From Planctomycetaceae bacterium (GTDB lineage Bacteria; Planctomycetota; Planctomycetia; Planctomycetales; Planctomycetaceae), in the NCBI GenBank assembly GCA_020426345.1, contig JAGQQE010000006.1:1-48703 (forward strand): a stretch of DNA of 48,703 nt, written 5' to 3'. Under the pieces are notes generated by a model, which worked only from the letters and a program-made list of their open reading frames with translations, was not told the origin of the DNA and made no database searches. Positions within the stretch are counted from its first letter, which is position 1; every line of letters starts with the position of its first letter. The translations under genes and the position numbers were made by a program. Positions 18,357 to 26,900 of this stretch are shown piece by piece.

Positions 18357-20933
18357 ATGATTGCGATGAACCTCAGCGGCAGTTCAGCCCGATCTCTGTC
18401 ACGGGCGTTTCTGATTGGCATTTGCGTCTCTGCCATACCATTCGGCTTTACCGTTGGTGATGAAAAGGCGCTGCCATATTCCGCGGAAGAATTCGAAACG
18501 CAGATTCGACCGATACTCGCGACGCAATGTGTGAAGTGTCACGGAGAAGCGAAGCAGGAAGGCGGATTGCGTCTGGATACCCGAGACTGGGTGCTCAAGG
18601 GTGGAGAAAGTGGCCCAGCCATCATTCCATCGCATGCCGATCAGAGTCTTCTGATGGAAGCGGTGCGGTATGAGAGCTTTGAAATGCCTCCCAATGGCCC
18701 ATTGCGCGACAAGCAGATTCGCCAATTGCAGCGGTGGATCGATATGGGAGCCGTCTGGCCAGAGCACAGCGAGCCGGTTCGCGAGGGGCCTTCCGAGATT
18801 ACGGATGAAGATCGCCAGTGGTGGGCCTTCCAGCCGGTACACCGGCCGGACGTGCCAGCATTTGATGATGACAAATGGTCGTCCAACGAAATCGATAAGT
18901 TTGCGCTGGAACGAATGTTGAACCGGAAACTGACGCCGGCTCCACGAGCCTCCGAACAAACTTTGGTCCGACGAGTTTATTTTGACCTGATTGGTCTGCC
19001 ACCTTCACCAGAAGATCTCTCCGCCTTTACGGCAGCTTCTGCTGCCAAAGGATTCGAGACAGCCTGGAATGAACTTGTTGAACGCTTGCTTGCCGACCAG
19101 AGATATGGTGAACATTGGGCTCGCTTCTGGCTCGATGTTGTTCGCTACGCCGAATCGGATGGATGGAATCAGGATGCTTACCGGCCGCATATCTGGCGGT
19201 ATCGAGATTACGTGATTAATGCCTTCAACAGTGATAAACCCTATCCGGACTTCGTTCGAGAACAGCTTGCTGGTGATGAAATCGGTCAGGATAATCCAGA
19301 GCATCTGGCAGCTGTTGGCTTCCTGCGACTTGGTATTTACGAATACAACCAGCGTGACGCCCGCGGACTGTGGAACGACATCATGAACGAGATGACGGAT
19401 GTCACCGGAGACGCATTTCTTGGTTTGAGTATGGGGTGTGCGAAGTGCCACGATCATAAGTTTGATCCGATCCTTCAGGTTGACTATTACAAGCTGCGGT
19501 CGTTTTTTGAGCCTGTGATCTGGCGCGATGATATCGTCGGCGCGACAACGGCTGAAAAACAGGCCTATGCAGCTCAGCTCTCCAGGTGGGAAGAAGCAAC
19601 CACTTCCATTCGTGCAGAAATTGAAACGTTGGTCAGGCCCTACAATGATCGCAAATGGAAGTCGACTGTTGACAAGTTTCCGCTGGATATTCAAGCCTGC
19701 TTCCACAAGCCTGAGAGCGAACGGACTTCCTGGGAGCATCAAATGGCCTACCTGATTTCTCGACAGTTTGAAGAGGAGGGGGGAGGGCCGCTGAAGAGCA
19801 TGAAGAAGGAGGACAAGGAGAAATACGATGCCCTGAAGAAAGAGCTGGCGGAGTTTGACCACATCCGGCCGAAACCACTTCCGCCATTAATGACAGTGAC
19901 CGACTTTGACGGAGCAACGGCTCCAACGCTGATTCCGGATTCACCCATCGCCGATCCGGTGGAACCAGGCTACCTGACGGTCATGGCGCCAGCGAATGCT
20001 GAATCACTGATACCCGGGATTCCGCCTGTTGGAGACTCAACCGGCCGCCGGTCCGAACTCGCGCGGTGGATCAGCAGTCCTGATAATCCCCTGACCATGC
20101 GGGTCATTGTCAACCGCATCTGGCAACAGCATTTTGGACAGGGGATCGCAGGCACTGCGAATGATTTCGGTAAACTGGGGCTGCAGCCAACTCATCCGGA
20201 ATTGCTGGACTGGCTGACGCTGGAGTTCGTGGATCATGGTTGCAGCATGAAACATCTGCATCGACTTATTCTTGAATCCGCGACCTGGCAGCAATCGGCT
20301 CATCATCCTGATGCCTCACGTCAGCAGGCGATCGATCTCGCGGACAATTTGCTCTGGCGGTCTCGAATCCGGCGCCTGTCAGCAGAACAGATTCGCGACA
20401 GTATGCTGACTTGCAGTGGCGAGCTTCAGCATGAATCCGGAGGACCAAGCGTCGATACGAAATCGCCGCGCCGGGCAATTTACGTGAAGAGCTTCCGGAA
20501 TACTCCTGATGCCTTTATGGCCGCGTTCGACATCGCCAACGGTTTGCAGAGCACGTCAGAACGTACCTCAACAACAACGCCAATTCAGTCTCTGTTGTTG
20601 ATTAATGGAGACTATCCAATTGGACGTGCGACGAAATTTGCAGAAAGAATTGCCGCAAGCTGTGCGACAGATCAGGAGAGAGTTGTGTCTGCAGTGACAA
20701 TGGCATGGGGCCGACCACCAACCGACGACGAATTGTCGTATTCACTTGCTTTCATCGATTCGAACTCCGCGACCGAACTTCAGCTCGCTTCGCAGGGGGG
20801 AGAAGAATCACAATTATCGACGCGTTCAGGTGAGTCCGGCAGCGGGGACCCGGGATCGGAGAAACCCGACGCTCGACTGATTGACTTTTGCCATATCCTG
20901 TTTAATTCCAGCGAATTCCTTTACGTTGATTAG
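18357..20933 (+). CDS. PSCyt1 / DUF1549 / DUF1553 planctomycete cytochrome-containing protein
   Basis: Predicted 858-aa exported protein. A signal peptide covers about residues 1-34 (a second ATG at 18366 would keep it). A planctomycete cytochrome domain follows with haem-binding CVKCH at 58-62 and the usual GGLRLDTRDWVLKGGESGP. The DUF1549 part (about 150-370) contains a second CXXCH in CAKCHDHKFDPI. A less conserved middle leads to the C-terminal DUF1553 part (about 560-830) with NPLTMRVIVNRIWQQHFG and LSAEQIRDSM. These proteins usually stand directly before a DUF1501 gene, as here, and are often near sulfatases; a role in electron transfer coupled to breakdown of complex polysaccharides has been suggested but is not proven. 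Confidence 0.93.
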   Translation: MIAMNLSGSSARSLSRAFLIGICVSAIPFGFTVGDEKALPYSAEEFETQIRPILATQCVKCHGEAKQEGGLRLDTRDWVLKGGESGPAIIPSHADQSLLMEAVRYESFEMPPNGPLRDKQIRQLQRWIDMGAVWPEHSEPVREGPSEITDEDRQWWAFQPVHRPDVPAFDDDKWSSNEIDKFALERMLNRKLTPAPRASEQTLVRRVYFDLIGLPPSPEDLSAFTAASAAKGFETAWNELVERLLADQRYGEHWARFWLDVVRYAESDGWNQDAYRPHIWRYRDYVINAFNSDKPYPDFVREQLAGDEIGQDNPEHLAAVGFLRLGIYEYNQRDARGLWNDIMNEMTDVTGDAFLGLSMGCAKCHDHKFDPILQVDYYKLRSFFEPVIWRDDIVGATTAEKQAYAAQLSRWEEATTSIRAEIETLVRPYNDRKWKSTVDKFPLDIQACFHKPESERTSWEHQMAYLISRQFEEEGGGPLKSMKKEDKEKYDALKKELAEFDHIRPKPLPPLMTVTDFDGATAPTLIPDSPIADPVEPGYLTVMAPANAESLIPGIPPVGDSTGRRSELARWISSPDNPLTMRVIVNRIWQQHFGQGIAGTANDFGKLGLQPTHPELLDWLTLEFVDHGCSMKHLHRLILESATWQQSAHHPDASRQQAIDLADNLLWRSRIRRLSAEQIRDSMLTCSGELQHESGGPSVDTKSPRRAIYVKSFRNTPDAFMAAFDIANGLQSTSERTSTTTPIQSLLLINGDYPIGRATKFAERIAASCATDQERVVSAVTMAWGRPPTDDELSYSLAFIDSNSATELQLASQGGEESQLSTRSGESGSGDPGSEKPDARLIDFCHILFNSSEFLYVD

Positions 20934-21021
20934 CCGAGCATTCTCGGACATCACGCCAGAACGATCTGTCAGTTATGGCAGGTCTCGCTACACAAGACAA
21001 AGAGGCAGTCGGGGCTCCATC

Positions 21022-22419
21022 ATGCAGTTTGTCACAACTCGAAGAGAACTCCTGCAATCCAGCGGCATGGGGTTTGGGGCACTTGCTTTGGACCTGATGG
21101 TCGGACAGGACGCTGCATCCGCCGCGGAGCGTCAGATTGCGCACCGAATTGCGCGAGCCAGGAGCGTGATCTGGTGTTTCATGGAAGGCGGGCCCAGTCA
21201 TCTGGATCTGGTTGATCCCAAACCACTTCTGAACGAATTAGCGGGCCAGCCACTTCCATCAAGTTTTCGTGAACCCATTACTGCCATGGGAGAAAAGGGC
21301 GCACCTTTACTGGCGGCCCCTCGTAAATGGACTCAACACGGCGAAAGCGGAATGTGGGCCTCTGAGTGGATACCAAATATCGCGTCGTGTATGGATGACA
21401 TCGCTGTTATCCGAAGTTGCTGGACGAATGGCATTAACCATGCCGGCGGTGTGTGTCAGATGAATACCTGCATCAATTTTGCCGGACGTCCTTCGCTCGG
21501 ATCCTGGGTCAATTACGGATTGGGGTCAGCCAATCAGAATCTTCCATCTTTTGTCGTTATCTGCGACAGCAACGGGCGCCCGGTGAATGGAACTCGCAAC
21601 TGGGGGAGCGGCTTTATGCCTGCGACGTACCAGGGTGTTCAGCTTGCGGGTAACAGCGACGAACCCATCTCGAATCTTCATTCACCAAAAGGTATCACGA
21701 AGGAGCAGCAACTTCTGAAACTGGACGTTCTGCAGCGATTCAACAGCAACTACTCAAAGATGCGCCCTCAGCAATCTGAACTGGACGCGCGGCTTCAAAG
21801 CTATGAATTAGCGTTTCGAATGCAGGCTCAGGCACCGATTGCGGTCGATTTGCAGTCCGAAACGGCCGAAACCCAGCAACTATACGGCATGAATCAGAAG
21901 GAAACTGAAGTCTATGGCCGCAACTGTTTGTTGGCCCGCCGACTTGTCGAACGCGGAGTGCGTTTTGTTCAGCTTTACAACGGGACTGGCAGCAAATGGG
22001 ACTCGCATGCCGCCATCGAAGCAAATCACTCTCGACTCTGTAAGTCCATGGACCAGCCTGTTGCCGGGTTGATCAAGGACCTCAAACGGCGTGGGCTGCT
22101 GGACGAGACCCTCGTGATCTGGGGGGGCGAATTCGGAAGAACTCCGATGAGCGAAAAAGGGAACGGACGCGACCACAATCCAACCGGATTTTCCATTTTC
22201 ATGGCGGGTGGGGGCGTGAAGGGAGGTCAGACGATTGGTGCGACGGATGATCTTGGACTGTATGCTGTTGATGACAAGATGCATGTCAAAGATATTCATG
22301 CATCGATTCTTGGCCTGCTTGGAATTGACAACATGCAGCTGACCTATAACCACAAAGGTCGACCAGAACGCCCGACGATTAACGAAGGAGTGTTCAACAG
22401 GAAACTGACAGGAGCCTGA
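21022..22419 (+). CDS. DUF1501 family protein
   Basis: Predicted 465-aa protein of the DUF1501 family, distantly related to the alkaline-phosphatase/sulfatase fold. The ATG at 21022 is chosen because it begins directly before a twin-arginine-like leader (TTRRELLQSSGMGFGALAL), indicating Tat export of a folded protein. Family motifs are CFMEGGPSHLDLVDPKP near residue 55, HAGGVCQMNTCINF, RGVRFVQLYNG, and WGGEFGRTPMSEKGNGRDHN near the C-terminus. It follows the PSCyt/DUF1553 gene by 88 bases on the same strand, the standard planctomycete pair. Biochemical activity is not established. Confidence 0.93.
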   Translation: MQFVTTRRELLQSSGMGFGALALDLMVGQDAASAAERQIAHRIARARSVIWCFMEGGPSHLDLVDPKPLLNELAGQPLPSSFREPITAMGEKGAPLLAAPRKWTQHGESGMWASEWIPNIASCMDDIAVIRSCWTNGINHAGGVCQMNTCINFAGRPSLGSWVNYGLGSANQNLPSFVVICDSNGRPVNGTRNWGSGFMPATYQGVQLAGNSDEPISNLHSPKGITKEQQLLKLDVLQRFNSNYSKMRPQQSELDARLQSYELAFRMQAQAPIAVDLQSETAETQQLYGMNQKETEVYGRNCLLARRLVERGVRFVQLYNGTGSKWDSHAAIEANHSRLCKSMDQPVAGLIKDLKRRGLLDETLVIWGGEFGRTPMSEKGNGRDHNPTGFSIFMAGGGVKGGQTIGATDDLGLYAVDDKMHVKDIHASILGLLGIDNMQLTYNHKGRPERPTINEGVFNRKLTGA

Positions 22420-22455
22420 TCGCAGCCTCATCGAAAATCACCGTTGATACATCGG

Positions 22456-23304
22456 TCAAATTGATTCCAGAAACGCAGTGACGTGGTTGATCAGAGCCTG
22501 AGTGGCTGCGACGTGAATGACATGTCCAACACCCGAAAGTCTAACGCGGGTCAAGTCCGGTGAAAGCTGTTTGAGCATCGCCGCATCTGCTTCTGTCAGC
22601 ATGCCCCCTGCTGACAGATCAGCTTGCAACAGCAGAGAAGGGCAATGAAGCGATGAAAAGATGCGGCTGGTATCATAACCCTCCATCCATTTGCCGTCAG
22701 AGATCGGTTCGAAGACTCCGGGGTCGACCGAGCGAAGCGACCTGGCTGTGAATCGAAGCTGAACTTCATCGCGGATATCTCCAAGACGTGTGGTTCCGGA
22801 TGTGGCCGGGTCAAATAATTCAATTTCCGCGAGGTCGGCTGCGACGCTGGAGGTTGACCTTTGGTCACCGGCAAACCGTCCCAGACCGGCAAAGAAACTA
22901 TGAAGGATATTTCCCGAGATTTCCGGGCCCATCGTGTTCATTGGCGGATCTTCCATGATCACAGCTTTCGCGGTACCCCCGATGGCGGCGGCTGTTGCGG
23001 CTGCAACCATCGCACCCAGCGAATGGCCGTAGATGACAACCGGTTCTTCAAACGTTGTGGCAATCAAATCAATAATGTCACTGGTGTAATCCATGATTCT
23101 GTAGTGGGTGGACCTGGAAGATCCTCCATGGCCTCGGAAATCCACCGCGTAGACATCCCATCGCGCTGCCAGTGCATTCATTAAAGGAAGAAATGTCTGC
23201 CAGCGTCTGGTTACTCCATGCAGCATCAATAGTGGTGGTCGTCCGGATATCAGTTTTGCCATGTTGAATGAGAGCCCATTGGCAGCAACTTTCAGTTCGT
23301 GCAT
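22456..23304 (-). CDS. alpha/beta hydrolase
   Basis: Predicted 282-aa cytoplasmic alpha/beta-hydrolase-fold enzyme. The oxyanion-hole region is LLMLHGVTRRW; VYAVDFRGHGGSS is the usual strand-4 region; Ser95 in YGHSLGAM is the nucleophile; a likely acid lies in LLLQADLSAGG and the catalytic His in GVGHVIH near the C-terminus. The ATG at 23304 is preferred over an upstream one at 23325 because GGAGG lies 6 bases before it on the coding strand. It is convergent with DUF1501 (36 bases apart) and divergent from pabB. The substrate cannot be deduced; esterase, epoxide-hydrolase-like or C-C hydrolase activities are all possible. Confidence 0.9.
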   Translation of the reverse strand: MHELKVAANGLSFNMAKLISGRPPLLMLHGVTRRWQTFLPLMNALAARWDVYAVDFRGHGGSSRSTHYRIMDYTSDIIDLIATTFEEPVVIYGHSLGAMVAAATAAAIGGTAKAVIMEDPPMNTMGPEISGNILHSFFAGLGRFAGDQRSTSSVAADLAEIELFDPATSGTTRLGDIRDEVQLRFTARSLRSVDPGVFEPISDGKWMEGYDTSRIFSSLHCPSLLLQADLSAGGMLTEADAAMLKQLSPDLTRVRLSGVGHVIHVAATQALINHVTAFLESI

Positions 23305-23531
23305 TCTTTGCCTCCAGTATTCCACCCATTTGCCGGTTCAGTTCTTGACTGCGTGCAGCGTATTCGGATTGGTTGTGAGGAGAAAGCCCTGTGTCTGATG
23401 AAACAGCATGAGGTTGCCTGTCATGGTCATGGCGTCGTGCAATCAGGAAATGAGGTTCTGTTCACTGTTCGATTAGTCAGAACTCAGTTGAAATTTGCTA
23501 AGCTGATGCGTCCAGACAGCATCTTTTCCAG

Positions 23532-24980
23532 ATGGGTACAACATTCGTGTCACGGTCTTTCATAAAGTCGGAACTCTCAGCAGAATTTTCCGTGGAAGAG
23601 GCTATTCGCCGTTTTGGCGACGTGCCATTCCTGGTGCTGCTGGATAGCGCATCGCAAATACGAGCCCGTGACGCTCGCTATACCTTTCTGACTGGCGATC
23701 CTGTCGAAACTCTTCGATTGGAGTCTGTTCAGTACGGCGACGATGTCTTTACGCGACTCAGAGGCTGGCAATCGCGGCTGCCGGAAACCACTGATGAGAC
23801 GTTGCCACCATTCTGCGGTGGAATCGCCGGTTTCCTCTCGTATGAATTCGGTGAAGCCTTTGAACATCTTCCTCGTCCCGCCATCGATGACTTCCAAACA
23901 CCTCCGCTTGTCGCGGGTCTGTTTGACTGGTGTCTTTGCTGGGACCATATTCGCAAATCGATAACGATTTACGTGCTGGCGATCCGGAATCCGGAATCAG
24001 GTCGTTCTGATCCGGATGAAAGGGAGTTGGAATCACGTATGGAATGGGTCCGAGAGCGATTGATGTCGGGTCACCGTGCTGCGATTCCATTGCCGCCAGT
24101 TTTGAAGAGCATCAGGAGCCCTGCGCCGCGACATGAGATCCAGCCGAGTGTCTGGTCCAGCTTCGAGCCGGAACAGTACTTACGCGCCGTCAGTCGTGTT
24201 GTCGAGTACATCGGCGCCGGAGATATCTTTCAGGCGAACTTATCTCAGCGGTTGACAGCAAAGTGGGAGGGGAATGCGATCGAGTTATATTCACGCATCC
24301 GTACAATGAATCCCGCACCTTTCTGCGGCCTTTTCATTCAGCCGGATTTTGCCATTGTGAGCGCATCTCCGGAACGCTTCCTGAAGATTTCAAACGGTCG
24401 TCATGTTGAAACCCGTCCCATCAAGGGGACCCGTCGCCGGCAGCAGTCACCGATTGCAGATCTGTTTACATCGGACGAATTGACGAGCAGCGAAAAAGAT
24501 CGGGCCGAGAACGTCATGATTGTTGATCTGCTGCGCAATGATTTATCCCGGTCGTGTCGCCCGGGTAGTGTTCGGGTTACGGGGCTTTGCGAGGTTGAAC
24601 GATTTGAAACGGTCCAGCATCTGGTTTCGACCGTTGTGGGGGAACTGCGACCGGAATGCGATGTCTGGGATTTGATTGCCGGTTGTTTCCCGGGGGGATC
24701 AATCACTGGCGCGCCGAAGATCAGAGCCATGCAGATCATTGCAGAATTGGAGCCAACTGTACGCGGAGCCTACTGTGGTAGTTTGTTCTGCGTGGGACCG
24801 CGCGGTGATCTGGACAGCAGCCTGCTAATCAGAACGTTCACATTGAAGAACGGTCTGGTCCAGTTTCCAGTCGGCGGCGGAATTGTAGCGGATTCGCAAC
24901 CTCATGATGAATACCTCGAGACGCTGCATAAGGCGTCGGGAATGTTGCGATCGTTAACTGCGGCTTCATCTGAGCGTTAG
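23532..24980 (+). CDS. pabB: aminodeoxychorismate synthase component I (PabB)
   Basis: Predicted 482-aa chorismate-binding enzyme that, with ammonia or a PabA glutaminase, makes 4-amino-4-deoxychorismate for folate synthesis. Motifs: GAGDIFQANLSQRL, PAPFCGLFIQPDFAIVSASP, and RPIKGTRRR, whose Lys marks PabB as opposed to anthranilate synthase TrpE, which has Ala there. DRAENVMIVDLLRNDL, FPGGSITGAPKIRAMQII and the C-terminal VGGGIVADSQPHDEY complete the family pattern. No PabA or PabC lies nearby. TrpE is the main alternative, made unlikely by the PIKGT motif. Confidence 0.93.
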   Translation: MGTTFVSRSFIKSELSAEFSVEEAIRRFGDVPFLVLLDSASQIRARDARYTFLTGDPVETLRLESVQYGDDVFTRLRGWQSRLPETTDETLPPFCGGIAGFLSYEFGEAFEHLPRPAIDDFQTPPLVAGLFDWCLCWDHIRKSITIYVLAIRNPESGRSDPDERELESRMEWVRERLMSGHRAAIPLPPVLKSIRSPAPRHEIQPSVWSSFEPEQYLRAVSRVVEYIGAGDIFQANLSQRLTAKWEGNAIELYSRIRTMNPAPFCGLFIQPDFAIVSASPERFLKISNGRHVETRPIKGTRRRQQSPIADLFTSDELTSSEKDRAENVMIVDLLRNDLSRSCRPGSVRVTGLCEVERFETVQHLVSTVVGELRPECDVWDLIAGCFPGGSITGAPKIRAMQIIAELEPTVRGAYCGSLFCVGPRGDLDSSLLIRTFTLKNGLVQFPVGGGIVADSQPHDEYLETLHKASGMLRSLTAASSER

Positions 24981-24989
24981 TGTCGCCTG

Positions 24990-25035
24990 ATCCCTCATAC
25001 CTCCGGTGTGATTGAATGCAATAACCGGCAGGGAT
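24990..25035 (+). other. two-part hairpin after pabB
   Basis: ATCCCT (24990-24995) and CCGGT (25003-25007) pair with ACCGG (25024-25028) and AGGGAT (25030-25035), giving an interrupted stem starting 10 bases after the pabB stop codon. There is no T-run, so it may be a Rho-dependent end or an RNA-stabilising structure. Confidence 0.35.
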
Positions 25036-25217
25036 TGCCAAAGCAGTAAGCTCGGTTTGTTCGGAAGATGACGTCCTGAATTGCAGGAATCATTCTCAAA
25101 GCCACTGTTCGTTCCTGCGGCGCCTGCGAGCACGTTGCAAATTCCGCCGATAGCTCAGTCAGTCTCACTCGCTTACACCACCGCGCCGTGCGCGAATGAT
25201 GGCCACGGGAGAAACGG

Positions 25218-26120
25218 ATGATCCGTACTTTAGTTTTCGCAGCAGTTATTACGTGTTTCGCTGAGGTTCCGGTACAGGCCCAGCATACGGGTTGGTATCC
25301 GGACTTTGAGTCGGCCCGACAATTAGCACTTGAGACAAATCAGCCGTTGCTGATTCACTTCAAGTCTCCGTACTGCGGTCCGTGTCTGCAAATGGAGCGG
25401 ACGGTATTTCGCGATGGGAATATACTGCGGCTGCTGGGGGACGGAATCGTCAGCGTGTCGATTGACATCACGCAGCGCGATGATCTGCGTTTACGCTATG
25501 GAGCCGATACGATTCCTCGTGATGTTGCTGTGATGCCCGACGGGCAGGTACGTACGCTGAATATCGGTAAATTGTCGTCGTTCGCATACGGGGACCTGCT
25601 TCGTCGACTATCAGAAGACGGGGCTTCTTATCGGAGCAGCATGCAGTTAGCTGCCGCAGAAGAGCCGGATAATGGGGTCTCTGCTTCGGAAACTGCTGAA
25701 CAGCAGCCGTCTGGTACTGAATCCGAAATGAAGTCACAGCCCCCCGTAGAATTGGTTGGTCTGGAAGGCTTTTGTCCAGTCCGTTTGAATCAGTCGCGGG
25801 AATGGGTACCGGGGGACCCGACGATCAATTCGACGTACAAGGGCATTGTCTACTACTTTTCGGATGAAGCTGCGAGAGATCGTTTTGCGGAAGACCCGGT
25901 TCGATTTGCTCCCAGTAATCTGGGATGCGATCCCGTTGTGTTGCTGTCTGCTCAGAAAGCTGTCACGGGCAGCATTCGCTACGGCGCATTCTTCGACAAC
26001 CAGCTGTACCTGTTCAGCAGCCTTGAAAACAAGAATGCGTTCAAGGAATCTCCGCTGAAGTACACTCGAATTCGCCAGGCGATCAGAATCGATCAGATTC
26101 AGGGGACGCGTTTTCAGTAG
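25218..26120 (+). CDS. exported thioredoxin-fold protein with C-terminal YHS-like domains
   Basis: Predicted 300-aa protein. Residues 1-22 form a signal peptide (ending VQAQ). About 25-135 is a thioredoxin fold with the active site CGPC at 53-56 and a cis-Pro in DTIPRDVAV, as in periplasmic thiol oxidoreductases of the DsbD-C/thioredoxin_7 type. A Glu/Ser-rich linker (about 140-175) follows. About 178-300 appears to be two YHS-like units: GFCPVRL with YKGIVYYFSDEAARDRF and DPVRFAP, then a second unit reading CDPVVLLS, RYGAFFDNQLYLFSS and FKESPLKY. YHS domains are often linked to metal handling, so a role in periplasmic redox or metal homeostasis is likely. It stands alone between pabB and rho. 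Confidence 0.85.
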   Translation: MIRTLVFAAVITCFAEVPVQAQHTGWYPDFESARQLALETNQPLLIHFKSPYCGPCLQMERTVFRDGNILRLLGDGIVSVSIDITQRDDLRLRYGADTIPRDVAVMPDGQVRTLNIGKLSSFAYGDLLRRLSEDGASYRSSMQLAAAEEPDNGVSASETAEQQPSGTESEMKSQPPVELVGLEGFCPVRLNQSREWVPGDPTINSTYKGIVYYFSDEAARDRFAEDPVRFAPSNLGCDPVVLLSAQKAVTGSIRYGAFFDNQLYLFSSLENKNAFKESPLKYTRIRQAIRIDQIQGTRFQ

Positions 26121-26900
26121 TATTTTGCCGAATATGATGGAAACGAAGGTCTTCCTGGTGAAAAATGTTTTTCTGAACCTGGCAGAGATCGATTGACACA
26201 GATTTTCGAACCGTTAATACTAGACTTCGTCAGACCTCAATCGTGGTGCTGATGGTGCTGCAGTCAGATTTGCAGCCTCAAGTTACTTGTGTTGCTCACG
26301 GAGCTGCCTGATTGGGCTCCACGCTGTCTGAGCTCACTAAACTCGTTGGTGATTGCCAGTGCTGAATTCTGGCATGATTTCCGATTGGTTTTTTCAGGGT
26401 CAGTCAGCAATAGGCAGTTTCGCTTCTCGCCTTCTTCTCAGAACGCGACCCCCGGTGTCTTTTCGAAGTGGTGATTCGAAGAACACGACTACAGATATTT
26501 GTACAATCTGGGTCGGCGTGGTGGTTCGTAGTCCAGACAGGCCTGAAGAGCATTCTCCATTTCTGTTCTCTGTCGGGCAACCGCCGGGAACAAAGGCGTT
26601 TCGATACATCTCCATCGAGGCCAGGCCCTCAATTTGCAGCGTTGCGTTCCTGTGAGAATCCCGGACGAATGGAAACTGATCTCCGTTCCGGATACCGAGC
26701 GTACCTGCCGATCTTTGTTGTCTCCCAATGGCCGATCCGTTCGGCATCTTTTGGTTCCGCATGCAGTTAGTTCCTTTTATACGGTCCGCGATTCCTCGGC
26801 TTGCAATGTTGCCGACTCCATCGTGCATGCAGAAGATCTATTCTTTTAGTTGAGTGGCCACGCGTCGCTCCAAATCTGCCGCTTCAGTTAGGTTAAGTCT
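26121..26900 (+). other. 780-base gap before rho; probable long rho leader
   Basis: No convincing gene is visible: the open frames on either strand resemble no family I know and overlap each other. The region holds a TTGACA element near its start, a TGCCAG/CTGGCA hairpin (26354-26374) and a T6 run at 26389-26394, then T-rich and C-rich stretches up to the rho start. In many bacteria rho has a long untranslated leader through which Rho limits its own expression; a leader of this size would fit, but this is inference. Confidence 0.4.
26193..26220 (+). promoter_or_regulatory. candidate sigma70-type promoter, possibly for rho
   Basis: A perfect TTGACA (26193-26198) is followed after 16 bases by TAATAC (26215-26220), a poor -10 match (3 of 6). 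It lies about 680 bases before the rho start. The strong -35 is the only solid part of this call. Confidence 0.3.

Noticed and set aside
19005-19862. 285-residue open frame on the minus strand inside the DUF1549/DUF1553 gene
   Set aside because: Antisense shadow of a well-supported gene, with no recognisable motif.
25146-25162. GCCGATAGCTCAGTCAG, resembling the 5' end and D-arm of a tRNA
   Set aside because: The following sequence has no anticodon arm, no T-arm of the GGTTCGA type and no matching acceptor strand; at best a remnant.
26400-26828. 142-residue minus-strand frame in the gap before rho
   Set aside because: No known family, no good start signal, and competing frames of similar length on the other strand.
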